12,756 nt of DNA, taken from positions 3,053 through 15,808 of the forward strand of contig JAPLWY010000022.1 of NCBI GenBank assembly GCA_026396355.1. Reading direction: 5' to 3'. Under the pieces are notes generated by a model that was not told the origin of the DNA, did not search any database, and worked only from the letters and a program-made list of their open reading frames with translations. Shown one piece after another: positions 6,792 to 12,756 of the stretch. The translations under genes and the position numbers were made by a program. The stretch comes from Microcaldota archaeon (GTDB taxonomy: Archaea > Micrarchaeota > Micrarchaeia > Anstonellales > Anstonellaceae). Position 1 is the stretch's first letter. Each line of letters starts with the position of its first letter.

Positions 6792-7988
6792 ATGGACTCC
6801 AAGAAAATAAGGCAGGATTTCCCGGTGCTGCTGTCCAGCAATGCGATTTACTTTGATTCTGCCTGCACCTCGCTCAAGCCGCGCGCGGTGATTGAGGCCG
6901 AGGCGCGCTATTACAATGAGCTGTCAGCCTGCGCTGGAAGGAGCGCGCACACGCTTGCGAAAAAAACCGGCGAGTGCTTCGAGGCTGCAAGAGAGAAGGT
7001 TGCAAAATTTGTTGGAGCGAAACCTGAGGAAGTTGCTTTCACCAAGAACACCACTGAAGCGCTCAACTTGGTGGTCCGCTCGCTCAATTACGCTTCGCGC
7101 AGGAAAATTGTCACTACGCCCCTTGAACACCACTCGCTTTTGCTTCCCATAATGGAACAGGAGAGAAGGGGAATTGCGAAAATGGAAATGCTGGGCGTTT
7201 CAGCTGATGGCAGCATTGAGGAGAGCGCGCTGCAGGCGATTGACAAGAGCACGGCGTTGGTTGCAGTTCATCACACTACAAATACCACTGGCATGCACGC
7301 GCCCTTGGAGAAAATAATGAAAGCCGCGCATGATGCTGGCGCGCTGGTGCTGGTGGATGGCGCGCAGGGAGTGCCGCATTCGAGGGTGGATTTTCGGAAG
7401 CTTGGGGCAGACTTTCTTGCTTTTTCAGGGCATAAGATGTGCGGGCCTACGGGAATTGGGTGCCTGGTGGGAAGGAAAGAGGCATTTGAAAAGCTGGACA
7501 CATTCATTGTGGGCGGGGAGACAGTTGAAACAGTGAGCTTGCAGGGAGTGAAGTGGAAAGAGGCGCCCAAGAGGTTTGAGGCAGGCATTCAGAATTATTC
7601 AGGAGCACTAGGACTTTCTGCTGCGTGCGATTACCTTGGGAAAATCGGGATGCAAAATGTCGAGGAGCATGAGAAAAGGATGGCTGAGAAATTGATTTCC
7701 ACTATTCAGTCTGTGCCAGGCGCCACTATTTACGGGAATGCTGATGCGAAGAAGCGCTGCGCGCTGGTTTCCTTCAACCTGAAGGGGGTGAGCGCGCACC
7801 AGGTGGCGCTCATGTGCGACAATCTCTCGAAAATCGCGCTTCGCTCTGGTGTGTTTTGCGCAGAGCCTGCCGCAAACCAGCTTGGCTTTGGCAAAGGCGC
7901 TGCGCGCGCGTCCATCTATATCTACAACACGGAAGAGGAAATCAAGGTGTTCGGGGAAGCGCTGCAGAAGATTGCAAAGCTGGGCTAG
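6792..7988 (+). CDS. sufS: SufS/CsdA-type cysteine desulfurase
   Basis: A 398-residue PLP enzyme that removes sulfur from cysteine, giving alanine and an enzyme persulfide for Fe-S cluster and other sulfur-carrier use. Class II (SufS-like) signatures: EHHS at 112-115 (ring-stacking His), DGAQ at 189-192, FSGHK with the PLP lysine K215, RFEAG at 261-265, and the persulfide cysteine C356 in RSGVFCAEP. The conserved ending RASIYIYNT is present. The frame also opens at a TTG at 6771, but the ATG at 6792, one base after the previous stop, starts at the expected family N-terminus. No SufB, SufC, SufD or SufE gene is adjacent. It shares an operon with gdh and the DsbA-like gene, and its stop codon overlaps that of the convergent gene. 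Selenocysteine lyase activity is a less likely alternative. Confidence 0.93.
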   Translation: MDSKKIRQDFPVLLSSNAIYFDSACTSLKPRAVIEAEARYYNELSACAGRSAHTLAKKTGECFEAAREKVAKFVGAKPEEVAFTKNTTEALNLVVRSLNYASRRKIVTTPLEHHSLLLPIMEQERRGIAKMEMLGVSADGSIEESALQAIDKSTALVAVHHTTNTTGMHAPLEKIMKAAHDAGALVLVDGAQGVPHSRVDFRKLGADFLAFSGHKMCGPTGIGCLVGRKEAFEKLDTFIVGGETVETVSLQGVKWKEAPKRFEAGIQNYSGALGLSAACDYLGKIGMQNVEEHEKRMAEKLISTIQSVPGATIYGNADAKKRCALVSFNLKGVSAHQVALMCDNLSKIALRSGVFCAEPAANQLGFGKGAARASIYIYNTEEEIKVFGEALQKIAKLG

Positions 7989-8851
7989 ATGACAAGATCG
8001 TAGTTTCTTTTAGAACCCATCGGGTGTTCACCCAAAGGTTCCCATCTTGCAGTTTTTTCAATGAGAAGGACGCAGCCGCCCCTAAGAAGCATGTCTGGGC
8101 GGGTGCCGCCTGAGGCCAGATAGTTCCGGTCTACTGGGTCAGTAGTGTGCCTTTTATCCGGGTTGATGTACATTTCAGAGAGTATCTTGTATTTCACCAT
8201 TGCTGAGGATATTTCCTGGGGAGAGCTTGCAAACGTGCCGTTTTCAAAATATTTGAGTGAATCGACCTCATAAAATTTGACTTGCCCGTTTCTGCGCATT
8301 TGGGCAAAAACCATGATCGAATGCGCGCCGTGCTTCTTTTCAGTTGCCCGCGTTTGGTCGACTATCATAAGCGCCCGAGCCTCGGGATTCTGCTTGAGTT
8401 TGTCAACAATGCCCTGCGCATAATTGTCCGCTTCTGAAAAGGAAACAACTTTTGAGATAAATGTGAATTCGCTGCAAGTGAACTTGGAACCTTGAGCGAC
8501 CCATCTGTCATATAATTCCCTTTTGTCGTCGATGAAGCATTTTGCATCGTCATAGCCGCGGTAACCCTTGAATGTGGAGTCAGTATTGGACAGGAAAATG
8601 TCTACAAACCTATCCTTGTTGCCGGCAAGCCCGCTGCCCTTCCCATCTAGGAAAAGGAGGGAATAATACGCGGAGTTGGCTGTGCAGGTTGGACCCTGCT
8701 GTTGCGTGATTTTCTCAGCAAGGCGCACCCTATGAAATATGTTGTCGCTGAGGACCCCCAAGTTGAATTTTAGCCTGTTGCCAAGCTTATACTTTGGATC
8801 GTTTGGGTCGCCGCCCTGTTGAATGATCCTTAGCCGTTTTCCCGCAAGCAT
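7985..8851 (-). CDS. Unrecognised protein with a papain/C39-like Cys-His-Asp pattern
   Basis: A 288-residue protein I cannot place in a named family. It has the features of a cysteine-peptidase fold: Q50 six residues before C56 in QQGPTC (the papain spacing of oxyanion Gln to Cys), followed by a helix-like ANSAYYSLLF, then H177 in GAHSIMV, then D197 in FYEVDS, giving the Cys-His-Asp order of papain, C39 and transglutaminase-like enzymes. No signal peptide is seen with the chosen start, so it is probably cytoplasmic. The frame opens at a TTG at 8938, but the TATA box at 8911-8916 lies inside that extension, so I chose the ATG at 8851. Base composition is poorer in GC than its neighbours: three sampled 60-base lines (8221, 8401, 8521) hold 22, 24 and 28 G+C, against 30, 32 and 41 in sampled lines of nearby genes. 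This may signal transfer. Confidence 0.8.
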   Translation of the reverse strand: MLAGKRLRIIQQGGDPNDPKYKLGNRLKFNLGVLSDNIFHRVRLAEKITQQQGPTCTANSAYYSLLFLDGKGSGLAGNKDRFVDIFLSNTDSTFKGYRGYDDAKCFIDDKRELYDRWVAQGSKFTCSEFTFISKVVSFSEADNYAQGIVDKLKQNPEARALMIVDQTRATEKKHGAHSIMVFAQMRRNGQVKFYEVDSLKYFENGTFASSPQEISSAMVKYKILSEMYINPDKRHTTDPVDRNYLASGGTRPDMLLRGGCVLLIEKTARWEPLGEHPMGSKRNYDLVI

Positions 8852-8904
8852 ATAATCCGCGTTCCAAGTATGCCTTAATCTAATTGTGGTAAATATACAA
8901 CATA

Positions 8905-8925
8905 TGTGCTTATAAACATAGCACA
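8905..8925. promoter_or_regulatory. Inverted repeat enclosing a TATA box, candidate operator
   Basis: TGTGCT at 8905-8910 and AGCACA at 8920-8925 are perfect 6-bp inverted arms around a 9-base spacer. The spacer holds the TATA box of the minus-strand candidate peptidase gene. A dimeric repressor bound here would block TATA-binding protein. The geometry is seen directly; the regulatory role is inference. Confidence 0.45.
8911..8916 (-). promoter_or_regulatory. TATA box of the candidate cysteine peptidase gene
   Basis: The minus strand reads GTTTATAAGC, a close archaeal TATA match about 60 bases before the ATG at 8851. Transcription would start near 8887, leaving a leader of about 35 bases. 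Confidence 0.6.
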
Positions 8926-8936
8926 ATCCTACCGGC

Positions 8937-8950
8937 AAAGAAGAAAAAAA
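8937..8950 (-). terminator. T-rich terminator after the deoxyhypusine synthase-like gene
   Basis: Just past the TAA at 8959 the minus strand runs TTTTTTTCTTCTTT. Oligo-T tracts of this kind end transcription in archaea without needing a hairpin, and none is obvious here. Confidence 0.55.
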
Positions 8951-8958
8951 CTGAGGAC

Positions 8959-9930
8959 TTACCAGTCCAGCACATACGCGAACACGAGCGGAGCCACTAT
9001 GGTAGCATCAGACTCGATAACAAAGCGCGGAGTGTGCTCCTCAAGTTTGCCCCAGGTGATTTTCTCGTTGGGCACTGCGCCGGAATACGAGCCGTAGCTT
9101 GTGGTGGAGTCCGAAATCTGGCAGAAATACGCCCAGCGGTCTGTTTTTCTCTGCAGGTCCTGCGTGAGAAGCGGGACCACGCAGATTGGGAAATCCCCGG
9201 CAATCCCGCCGCCTATCTGGAAAAATCCAATCTTGCTTTTCTTTGACTCTGCAGAGTACCAGTCAATGAGCGCGCGCATGTAGTAAAGCCCGCTGTGTAT
9301 CGAGTCCAGGCTTTTGAGCCCTCCCTTGATTGTCTGGGAGACGAACATGTTGCCAAGGGTCGAGTCTTCCCAGCCAGGCACGAACATCGGGAGGTTTTTT
9401 TCGGCGGCTGCAAGGAGCCAGGAGTCCTTTGGGTCGATTTCATAGTGGTGCGAAAGCACGCCGGACTTGAGAAGCTCGTACATGTACTCGTGGGGAAGCA
9501 TAGGCTGGTTGATTTTATCGTGCCTTTGCCAGAGCTTGAGAACTTCTGCCTCGATGCGCCGCATTGCCTCCTCTTCAGGGATGCAGGTGTCAGTCACGCG
9601 GTTGAAGCCTGCTTCATACAGCTCGGTCTCCTGCGCAGGGGTGAGCTGGCGGTATTCTGGCACGCGCTTGTAGTGCTTGTTCGCCACGAGGTTGAAGACG
9701 TCTTCCTCAAGATTCGCGCCAGTGCAGGTGATTGCGTGCACTTTATTCTGCCTTATCATTTCAGCAAGCGACTTGCCAAGCTCGGCAGTGCTCATGGCGC
9801 CGGCAAGCGTGACCATCATTTTCCCTTTCGAGTCGACAAGGTCGCAGTAGGCCTGCGAAGCCTCGACCACCACTGCCGAATTGAAATGCTTGTAATGCTT
9901 CTTCATGAAAGCGCGCATGTAGCCGGACAT
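8959..9930 (-). CDS. dys: Deoxyhypusine synthase family protein (bacterial-like branch)
   Basis: A 323-residue NAD-dependent enzyme of the family that moves the aminobutyl group of spermidine onto a lysine of translation factor aIF5A. Visible motifs: AGAMSTAELG near 43-52, TGANLEEDVFNL near 70-81, VPGWEDSTLGN near 188-198, GGGIAGDFPICVVP, and SGAVPNEKITWGK near the end, with the catalytic lysine at about K295. From memory, VPGWEDSTLGN, EIDPKDSW and YGSYSGAVPNEKITWGK are near-identical to the deoxyhypusine synthase-like proteins of Bacteroidota and other bacteria, whose substrate may not be a translation factor. The frame opens at a TTG at 9996, but the ATG at 9930 is better: GGGGGG at 9937-9942 sits six bases before it, and the TATA box lies inside the TTG extension. 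No aIF5A gene is in the window. Homospermidine synthase-like activity is an alternative. Confidence 0.88.
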   Translation of the reverse strand: MSGYMRAFMKKHYKHFNSAVVVEASQAYCDLVDSKGKMMVTLAGAMSTAELGKSLAEMIRQNKVHAITCTGANLEEDVFNLVANKHYKRVPEYRQLTPAQETELYEAGFNRVTDTCIPEEEAMRRIEAEVLKLWQRHDKINQPMLPHEYMYELLKSGVLSHHYEIDPKDSWLLAAAEKNLPMFVPGWEDSTLGNMFVSQTIKGGLKSLDSIHSGLYYMRALIDWYSAESKKSKIGFFQIGGGIAGDFPICVVPLLTQDLQRKTDRWAYFCQISDSTTSYGSYSGAVPNEKITWGKLEEHTPRFVIESDATIVAPLVFAYVLDW

Positions 9931-9936
9931 AATCAT

Positions 9937-9942
9937 CCCCCC
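9937..9942 (-). promoter_or_regulatory. G-run ribosome binding site that decides the dys start
   Basis: GGGGGG then ATGATT precede the ATG at 9930, giving a six-base spacing. The other in-frame ATG at 9936 directly abuts the G run, which is too close for normal initiation. Confidence 0.5.
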
Positions 9943-9964
9943 ATGCGCAAATGCGGCGTGAAAG

Positions 9965-9970
9965 TATAAA
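9965..9970 (-). promoter_or_regulatory. TATA box of the deoxyhypusine synthase-like gene
   Basis: The minus strand reads CTATTTTATACTTT, with TTTATA about 35-40 bases before the ATG at 9930, giving a leader of about 10-15 bases. It implies transcription separate from the upstream oxidoreductase genes, which end about 100 bases away. Confidence 0.6.
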
Positions 9971-10030
9971 ATAGTTCTGAGGATTTTTTGAAGCAAAGCA
10001 ACGCAAGATGAGCAGAGTTTGGAAGCGCAG

Positions 10031-10870
10031 CTACATGAACTCCTTGAGGTACTTTGAGATGTCCACCTTGTCTATCGGGTGCTTCACGAGAGGGATTTCC
10101 TTAATGAACGGGATTTCCTCGGTGTAGGTGGCGCGCGGGACATTGTAGAATATGCCGATTGGCCAGCGCTCGGTTTCGTGCGCGCGCGCAACCGCTGCCT
10201 GGTAATTGGAAGTGTCATGCCCTTCTGCGTCCAGCTTGTAGATTTTCTTCTGGTAAACATCATAGGGCAAGTCCTTTCTCCAGGTCACGCAGGGCTGGAA
10301 CACGTCTATGTGCGAGACCCCTTTGTGCTCAATGCCTTTTGCTATCAGGTCAGTCAAGTGAGGTATGTCGCCTGCAAAGCCTCGCGCCACAAAGGTGGCG
10401 CCAGCCGCAAGAGAAATCAGTATGGGGTTCACTTCCTGCTCAATCACGCCATTAGGAGTGGATTTTGTTTTTGTTCCCTTGCGTGTTGTCGGTGAAGTCT
10501 GTCCGGTTGTCAGCCCGTATATTTCGTTGTCCTGTACGATGTAGGTGAGGTCCACGTTGCGGCGCATGGTGTGCACAAAGTGCGCCATGCCAATCCCGTA
10601 TCCGTCGCCGTCCCCGCCAACTGCCACAACAGCAAGGTGTATGCCGGTTGCAGGAGGAAGGCTCCTGCCGTGAAGCCCTTCAAACCCGTATGTCTTGATG
10701 AAATGAGGAAGCTTGCTGCCGCAGCCAACCCCTGAAACTATCACTGTTTCCTCGGGTGGAATGTTCAGCTTTGAGAGCGCGCCTTTCAGCGCAAGAAGTA
10801 TGCCGAAGTTGCCGCAGCCTGGGCACCAGGTGGGAGGGTTTCCGGAATTCAATTCTGAAACTGTCACCAT
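10031..10870 (-). CDS. 2-oxoacid:ferredoxin oxidoreductase, beta subunit
   Basis: The thiamine-diphosphate and Fe-S subunit of a CoA-dependent oxidoreductase that turns a 2-oxoacid into its acyl-CoA and CO2 while reducing ferredoxin. The 279-residue protein has C16 and C19 in WCPGCGN, C50 in GVGCGSK and C194 in QPCVTW. These four match the single [4Fe-4S] cluster ligands of two-subunit archaeal enzymes such as that of Sulfolobus. The thiamine-diphosphate/Mg motif runs from GDGDGYG at about 86-92 to DNEIYGLTTGQ at 114-124. The frame opens at a TTG at 10900; I chose the ATG at 10870 because it lies 4 bases after the alpha stop with GTGATC just before it, which fits coupled translation. Substrate (pyruvate, 2-oxoglutarate or broad) cannot be fixed from sequence by eye. 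Confidence 0.94.
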   Translation of the reverse strand: MVTVSELNSGNPPTWCPGCGNFGILLALKGALSKLNIPPEETVIVSGVGCGSKLPHFIKTYGFEGLHGRSLPPATGIHLAVVAVGGDGDGYGIGMAHFVHTMRRNVDLTYIVQDNEIYGLTTGQTSPTTRKGTKTKSTPNGVIEQEVNPILISLAAGATFVARGFAGDIPHLTDLIAKGIEHKGVSHIDVFQPCVTWRKDLPYDVYQKKIYKLDAEGHDTSNYQAAVARAHETERWPIGIFYNVPRATYTEEIPFIKEIPLVKHPIDKVDISKYLKEFM

Positions 10871-10874
10871 AGGA

Positions 10875-12629
10875 TCACTTTCTGCCTGCAATGCCTGCAA
10901 CGTGCGCGGCTATCTGCTCTGGCGTGAATGGCCGTGCGTCATAGCGGAGCAAGATCTTGTCAATGTAAAAGCCTGTTTTCTCGAGTATGAGCGAGCGCAT
11001 CTGCGCCTGTGAATTGCCCTCCAGTATCACTGCTTCCTTGGCACGCTTGAGTGCAGCTGCCACTGTTGCTGACGGGAACGGGCAGGCGTAGCGTATGTGC
11101 ATCATGCGCGCTGCCACGCCTTTTTCATTGAGCATCTTGAGTGCCCCCAATGCCGGCCCTTTTGTCGAGCCCCAGCAGACTATGAGAATGTCTGCAAGCG
11201 CCTCTGATGCACCGTGGAAAGTCGGAGCGATGAATGCCTCTGGCACCACTGAGAGCTTTCTTGCGCGCTTGTCTATCTGCTTGATGCGGTTGTCCGGCGC
11301 CTCGGAGGTGAAGCCGGTCTCGTCGTGCTCATAGCTTGAGCAGACATGCAGCCCGTTTTTCTGGCCAGGCAGGCAGCGGGGAGAAATGCCGTTCGCATTG
11401 AATGCGTAGCGCTTGAAGCTGGTTGCAGAGGCCATCTGCTCGTCGGTCTGCAGCTTGCCCCGCTCCACCTTGAGGTCATGCCTGGAAAAGTTTTCTACAG
11501 TGAATGAACTTTCTGAGAGATATTTGTCCAGGAGCACAACGACTGGGACTTGGAGAAGCTCGGCAATATTGAATGCGTTGAATGCCTCCACATAGCATTC
11601 GTCGGCATCGCCTGGCGCTATTACCACGCGGGGGAATTCGCCTTGCGAGGCATGGAGCGTGAACTGCAGGTCTGCCTGCTCAGTGTAGGTGGGAAGCGCG
11701 GTCGAGGGGCCTGCGCGCTGGGATGAGAATATCACTGCAGGCACTTCCATCATGCCCATCATGCCAAGCGCCTCTGCCATCAATGAGAAGCCGCCGCCAG
11801 AGGTGGCTGTCATTGCGCGCACCCCTGCAAAGCCTGCGCCGGCTATCATGTTTGCAGCCGAGATTTCGTCCTCTGTTTGCTTTACAATCACGCCATAGTC
11901 TGTCTCATGCCCTGCCATCAGGTGAAGAATTGAGGAGGAGGGGGACATCGGGTATTCTGCCACGAACTTGCAGCCTGCCGCAAGCGCGCCAGCCACCGAA
12001 GCCTCATTCCCGTTTATGAAAAGCGTTTTTTCGCGCTTGATGAATTCTATTTTCACCTTGAAAGGGGCAGTTAGCGCCGACTTGGAGAATTCGTAGCCTG
12101 CCTTTGCTGCGGCTATATTGGCATCCACTACTTGCTGCCCTTTCCTTGCCCATATCTTGGTGAGCATGTTTTCCATTATCGAGAAGTCAAGCGAGAGTAT
12201 GCCCATTGCAGCGCCAAGCGCCACTGTGTTGAACATTATTTCCCCGCCTGCAGTTGCAGCCATCTGGGTGAGGGGCGCGCCTATGAAGTGTATGCCATTC
12301 CTGCCAGCAGCTGCGCGCGGGTCAGGCACCTTGTTGGAGTCGTAAATGAGCGCTCCGCCCTCGACCAGCTCTGAGGCGCGGATTTCCACTGTCTGCTTGT
12401 CAAGCGCGATGAGTATGTCTGGCTTTCCGACCAATGAGAAGATGGGAGTCGGGGCGGCGCTGACTATGTAGACATTGTGCCCGCCTTTTATGAGAGAAGG
12501 ATAGTCGTTCGTGCCGAATACTTCCAGACCCGCGCGCTGCAGGCATTTTGCGAAAAGCGTCCCTACTGAGGCAACTCCCGAGCCAGCCGGCCCGCCGATC
12601 ATGAAGTTTACCCTGTTCACATCTTCCAT
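10875..12629 (-). CDS. 2-oxoacid:ferredoxin oxidoreductase, alpha subunit (gamma-alpha fusion)
   Basis: A 584-residue fusion of the gamma domain (about 1-185, with GGPAGSGVAS at 12-21 and YPSLIKGGHN at 43-52) to the alpha pyrimidine-binding and CoA-side domains (from about 190). The alpha part shows YPMSPSS at 226-232, in place of the YPITPSS/T often seen, then QTEDEISAANM at 251-261 and TATSGGGFSLM at 274-284. Length matches the fused subunits of two-subunit archaeal and some bacterial enzymes. There is no ferredoxin-like delta domain, so electrons would leave through the beta-subunit cluster to a separate ferredoxin. It is the first gene of a two-gene operon with the beta subunit. GTGATGC just before the ATG at 12629 may serve as ribosome binding site. 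Confidence 0.94.
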   Translation of the reverse strand: MEDVNRVNFMIGGPAGSGVASVGTLFAKCLQRAGLEVFGTNDYPSLIKGGHNVYIVSAAPTPIFSLVGKPDILIALDKQTVEIRASELVEGGALIYDSNKVPDPRAAAGRNGIHFIGAPLTQMAATAGGEIMFNTVALGAAMGILSLDFSIMENMLTKIWARKGQQVVDANIAAAKAGYEFSKSALTAPFKVKIEFIKREKTLFINGNEASVAGALAAGCKFVAEYPMSPSSSILHLMAGHETDYGVIVKQTEDEISAANMIAGAGFAGVRAMTATSGGGFSLMAEALGMMGMMEVPAVIFSSQRAGPSTALPTYTEQADLQFTLHASQGEFPRVVIAPGDADECYVEAFNAFNIAELLQVPVVVLLDKYLSESSFTVENFSRHDLKVERGKLQTDEQMASATSFKRYAFNANGISPRCLPGQKNGLHVCSSYEHDETGFTSEAPDNRIKQIDKRARKLSVVPEAFIAPTFHGASEALADILIVCWGSTKGPALGALKMLNEKGVAARMMHIRYACPFPSATVAAALKRAKEAVILEGNSQAQMRSLILEKTGFYIDKILLRYDARPFTPEQIAAHVAGIAGRK

Positions 12630-12668
12630 TGCATCACAGACGGTCGCAGAAGGAGAATGGGATTGAAA

Positions 12669-12676
12669 TTAATAAA
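12669..12676 (-). promoter_or_regulatory. TATA box of the oxidoreductase operon
   Basis: The minus strand reads CCTTTATTAATTTC, with TTTATTAA about 40-47 bases before the ATG at 12629, implying a leader of about 15 bases. The remaining sequence to the window end shows no gene; it holds an A-rich run (12714-12722) and nothing else I can name. Confidence 0.6.
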
Positions 12677-12756
12677 GGTTCCATACGTGGATTGACGTAG
12701 GAAGAAGGAGAACTAAAAAAAAGCGCTGAGCAAAATCAGTTGGACTTTGCCCTTTG

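Noticed and set aside
8852..8938. TTG-initiated extension of the candidate cysteine peptidase
   Set aside because: A good TATA box and inverted repeat lie inside it, so that part is probably promoter and not coding.
9295..9969. Plus-strand open frame of 224 codons
   Set aside because: Antisense to the deoxyhypusine synthase-like gene, whose conserved motifs leave no doubt about the coding strand.
9931..9996. TTG-initiated extension of the deoxyhypusine synthase-like gene
   Set aside because: It holds the TATA box and G-run ribosome site; the family N-terminus fits the ATG at 9930.
12630..12756. Possible small RNA or gene upstream of the oxidoreductase operon
   Set aside because: Only a promoter and A-rich sequence are visible; no stable fold or open frame that I can support.

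Overview
The window looks like the chromosome of a small-genome archaeon, most likely a DPANN lineage such as Micrarchaeota or Diapherotrites (phylum is inference). Signs of Archaea are TATA boxes about 25-50 bases ahead of starts with short leaders, an archaeal pilus/secretion-type ATPase, a two-subunit 2-oxoacid:ferredoxin oxidoreductase, a deoxyhypusine synthase homologue, and GGTG/GGAG-type ribosome binding sites. No rRNA, tRNA, CRISPR or insertion sequence is visible. Coding density is very high; the longest gap is about 210 bases.

Layout. (1) Positions 1-3474, minus strand: a type II/IV secretion ATPase followed 31 bases later by a very long, charged, proline-rich, probably disordered protein that runs off the left edge without a stop. 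(2) 3475-3684: a divergent promoter region. (3) 3685-4710, plus strand: a lipoprotein whose whole mature part is twelve tandem four-cysteine repeats. (4) 4800-7988, plus strand: a tightly packed run of glutamate dehydrogenase, a membrane-anchored DsbA-like thioredoxin-fold protein and a SufS-type cysteine desulfurase. (5) 7985-8851, minus strand: an unrecognised protein with a papain/C39-like Cys-His-Asp pattern and lower GC than its neighbours; its stop codon overlaps that of the desulfurase in a shared CTAG. (6) 8959-9930, minus strand: a deoxyhypusine synthase family protein of the type I associate with bacteria. (7) 10031-12629, minus strand: the alpha (gamma-alpha fusion) and beta subunits of a 2-oxoacid:ferredoxin oxidoreductase, promoter at about 12670.

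How the genes may fit together. The oxidoreductase pair and glutamate dehydrogenase serve central carbon and nitrogen metabolism and electron flow to ferredoxin and NAD(P)H. SufS would supply sulfur for Fe-S clusters such as the one in the oxidoreductase beta subunit. The Cys-rich lipoprotein and the DsbA-like protein could be a substrate and thiol catalyst pair on the cell surface, lying next to a surface-filament or secretion ATPase; this is inferred only from proximity and chemistry. The least explained parts are the disordered protein, the cysteine-repeat lipoprotein, the shifted CxxC site of the DsbA-like protein, and the candidate cysteine peptidase, whose TATA box sits inside a perfect inverted repeat.
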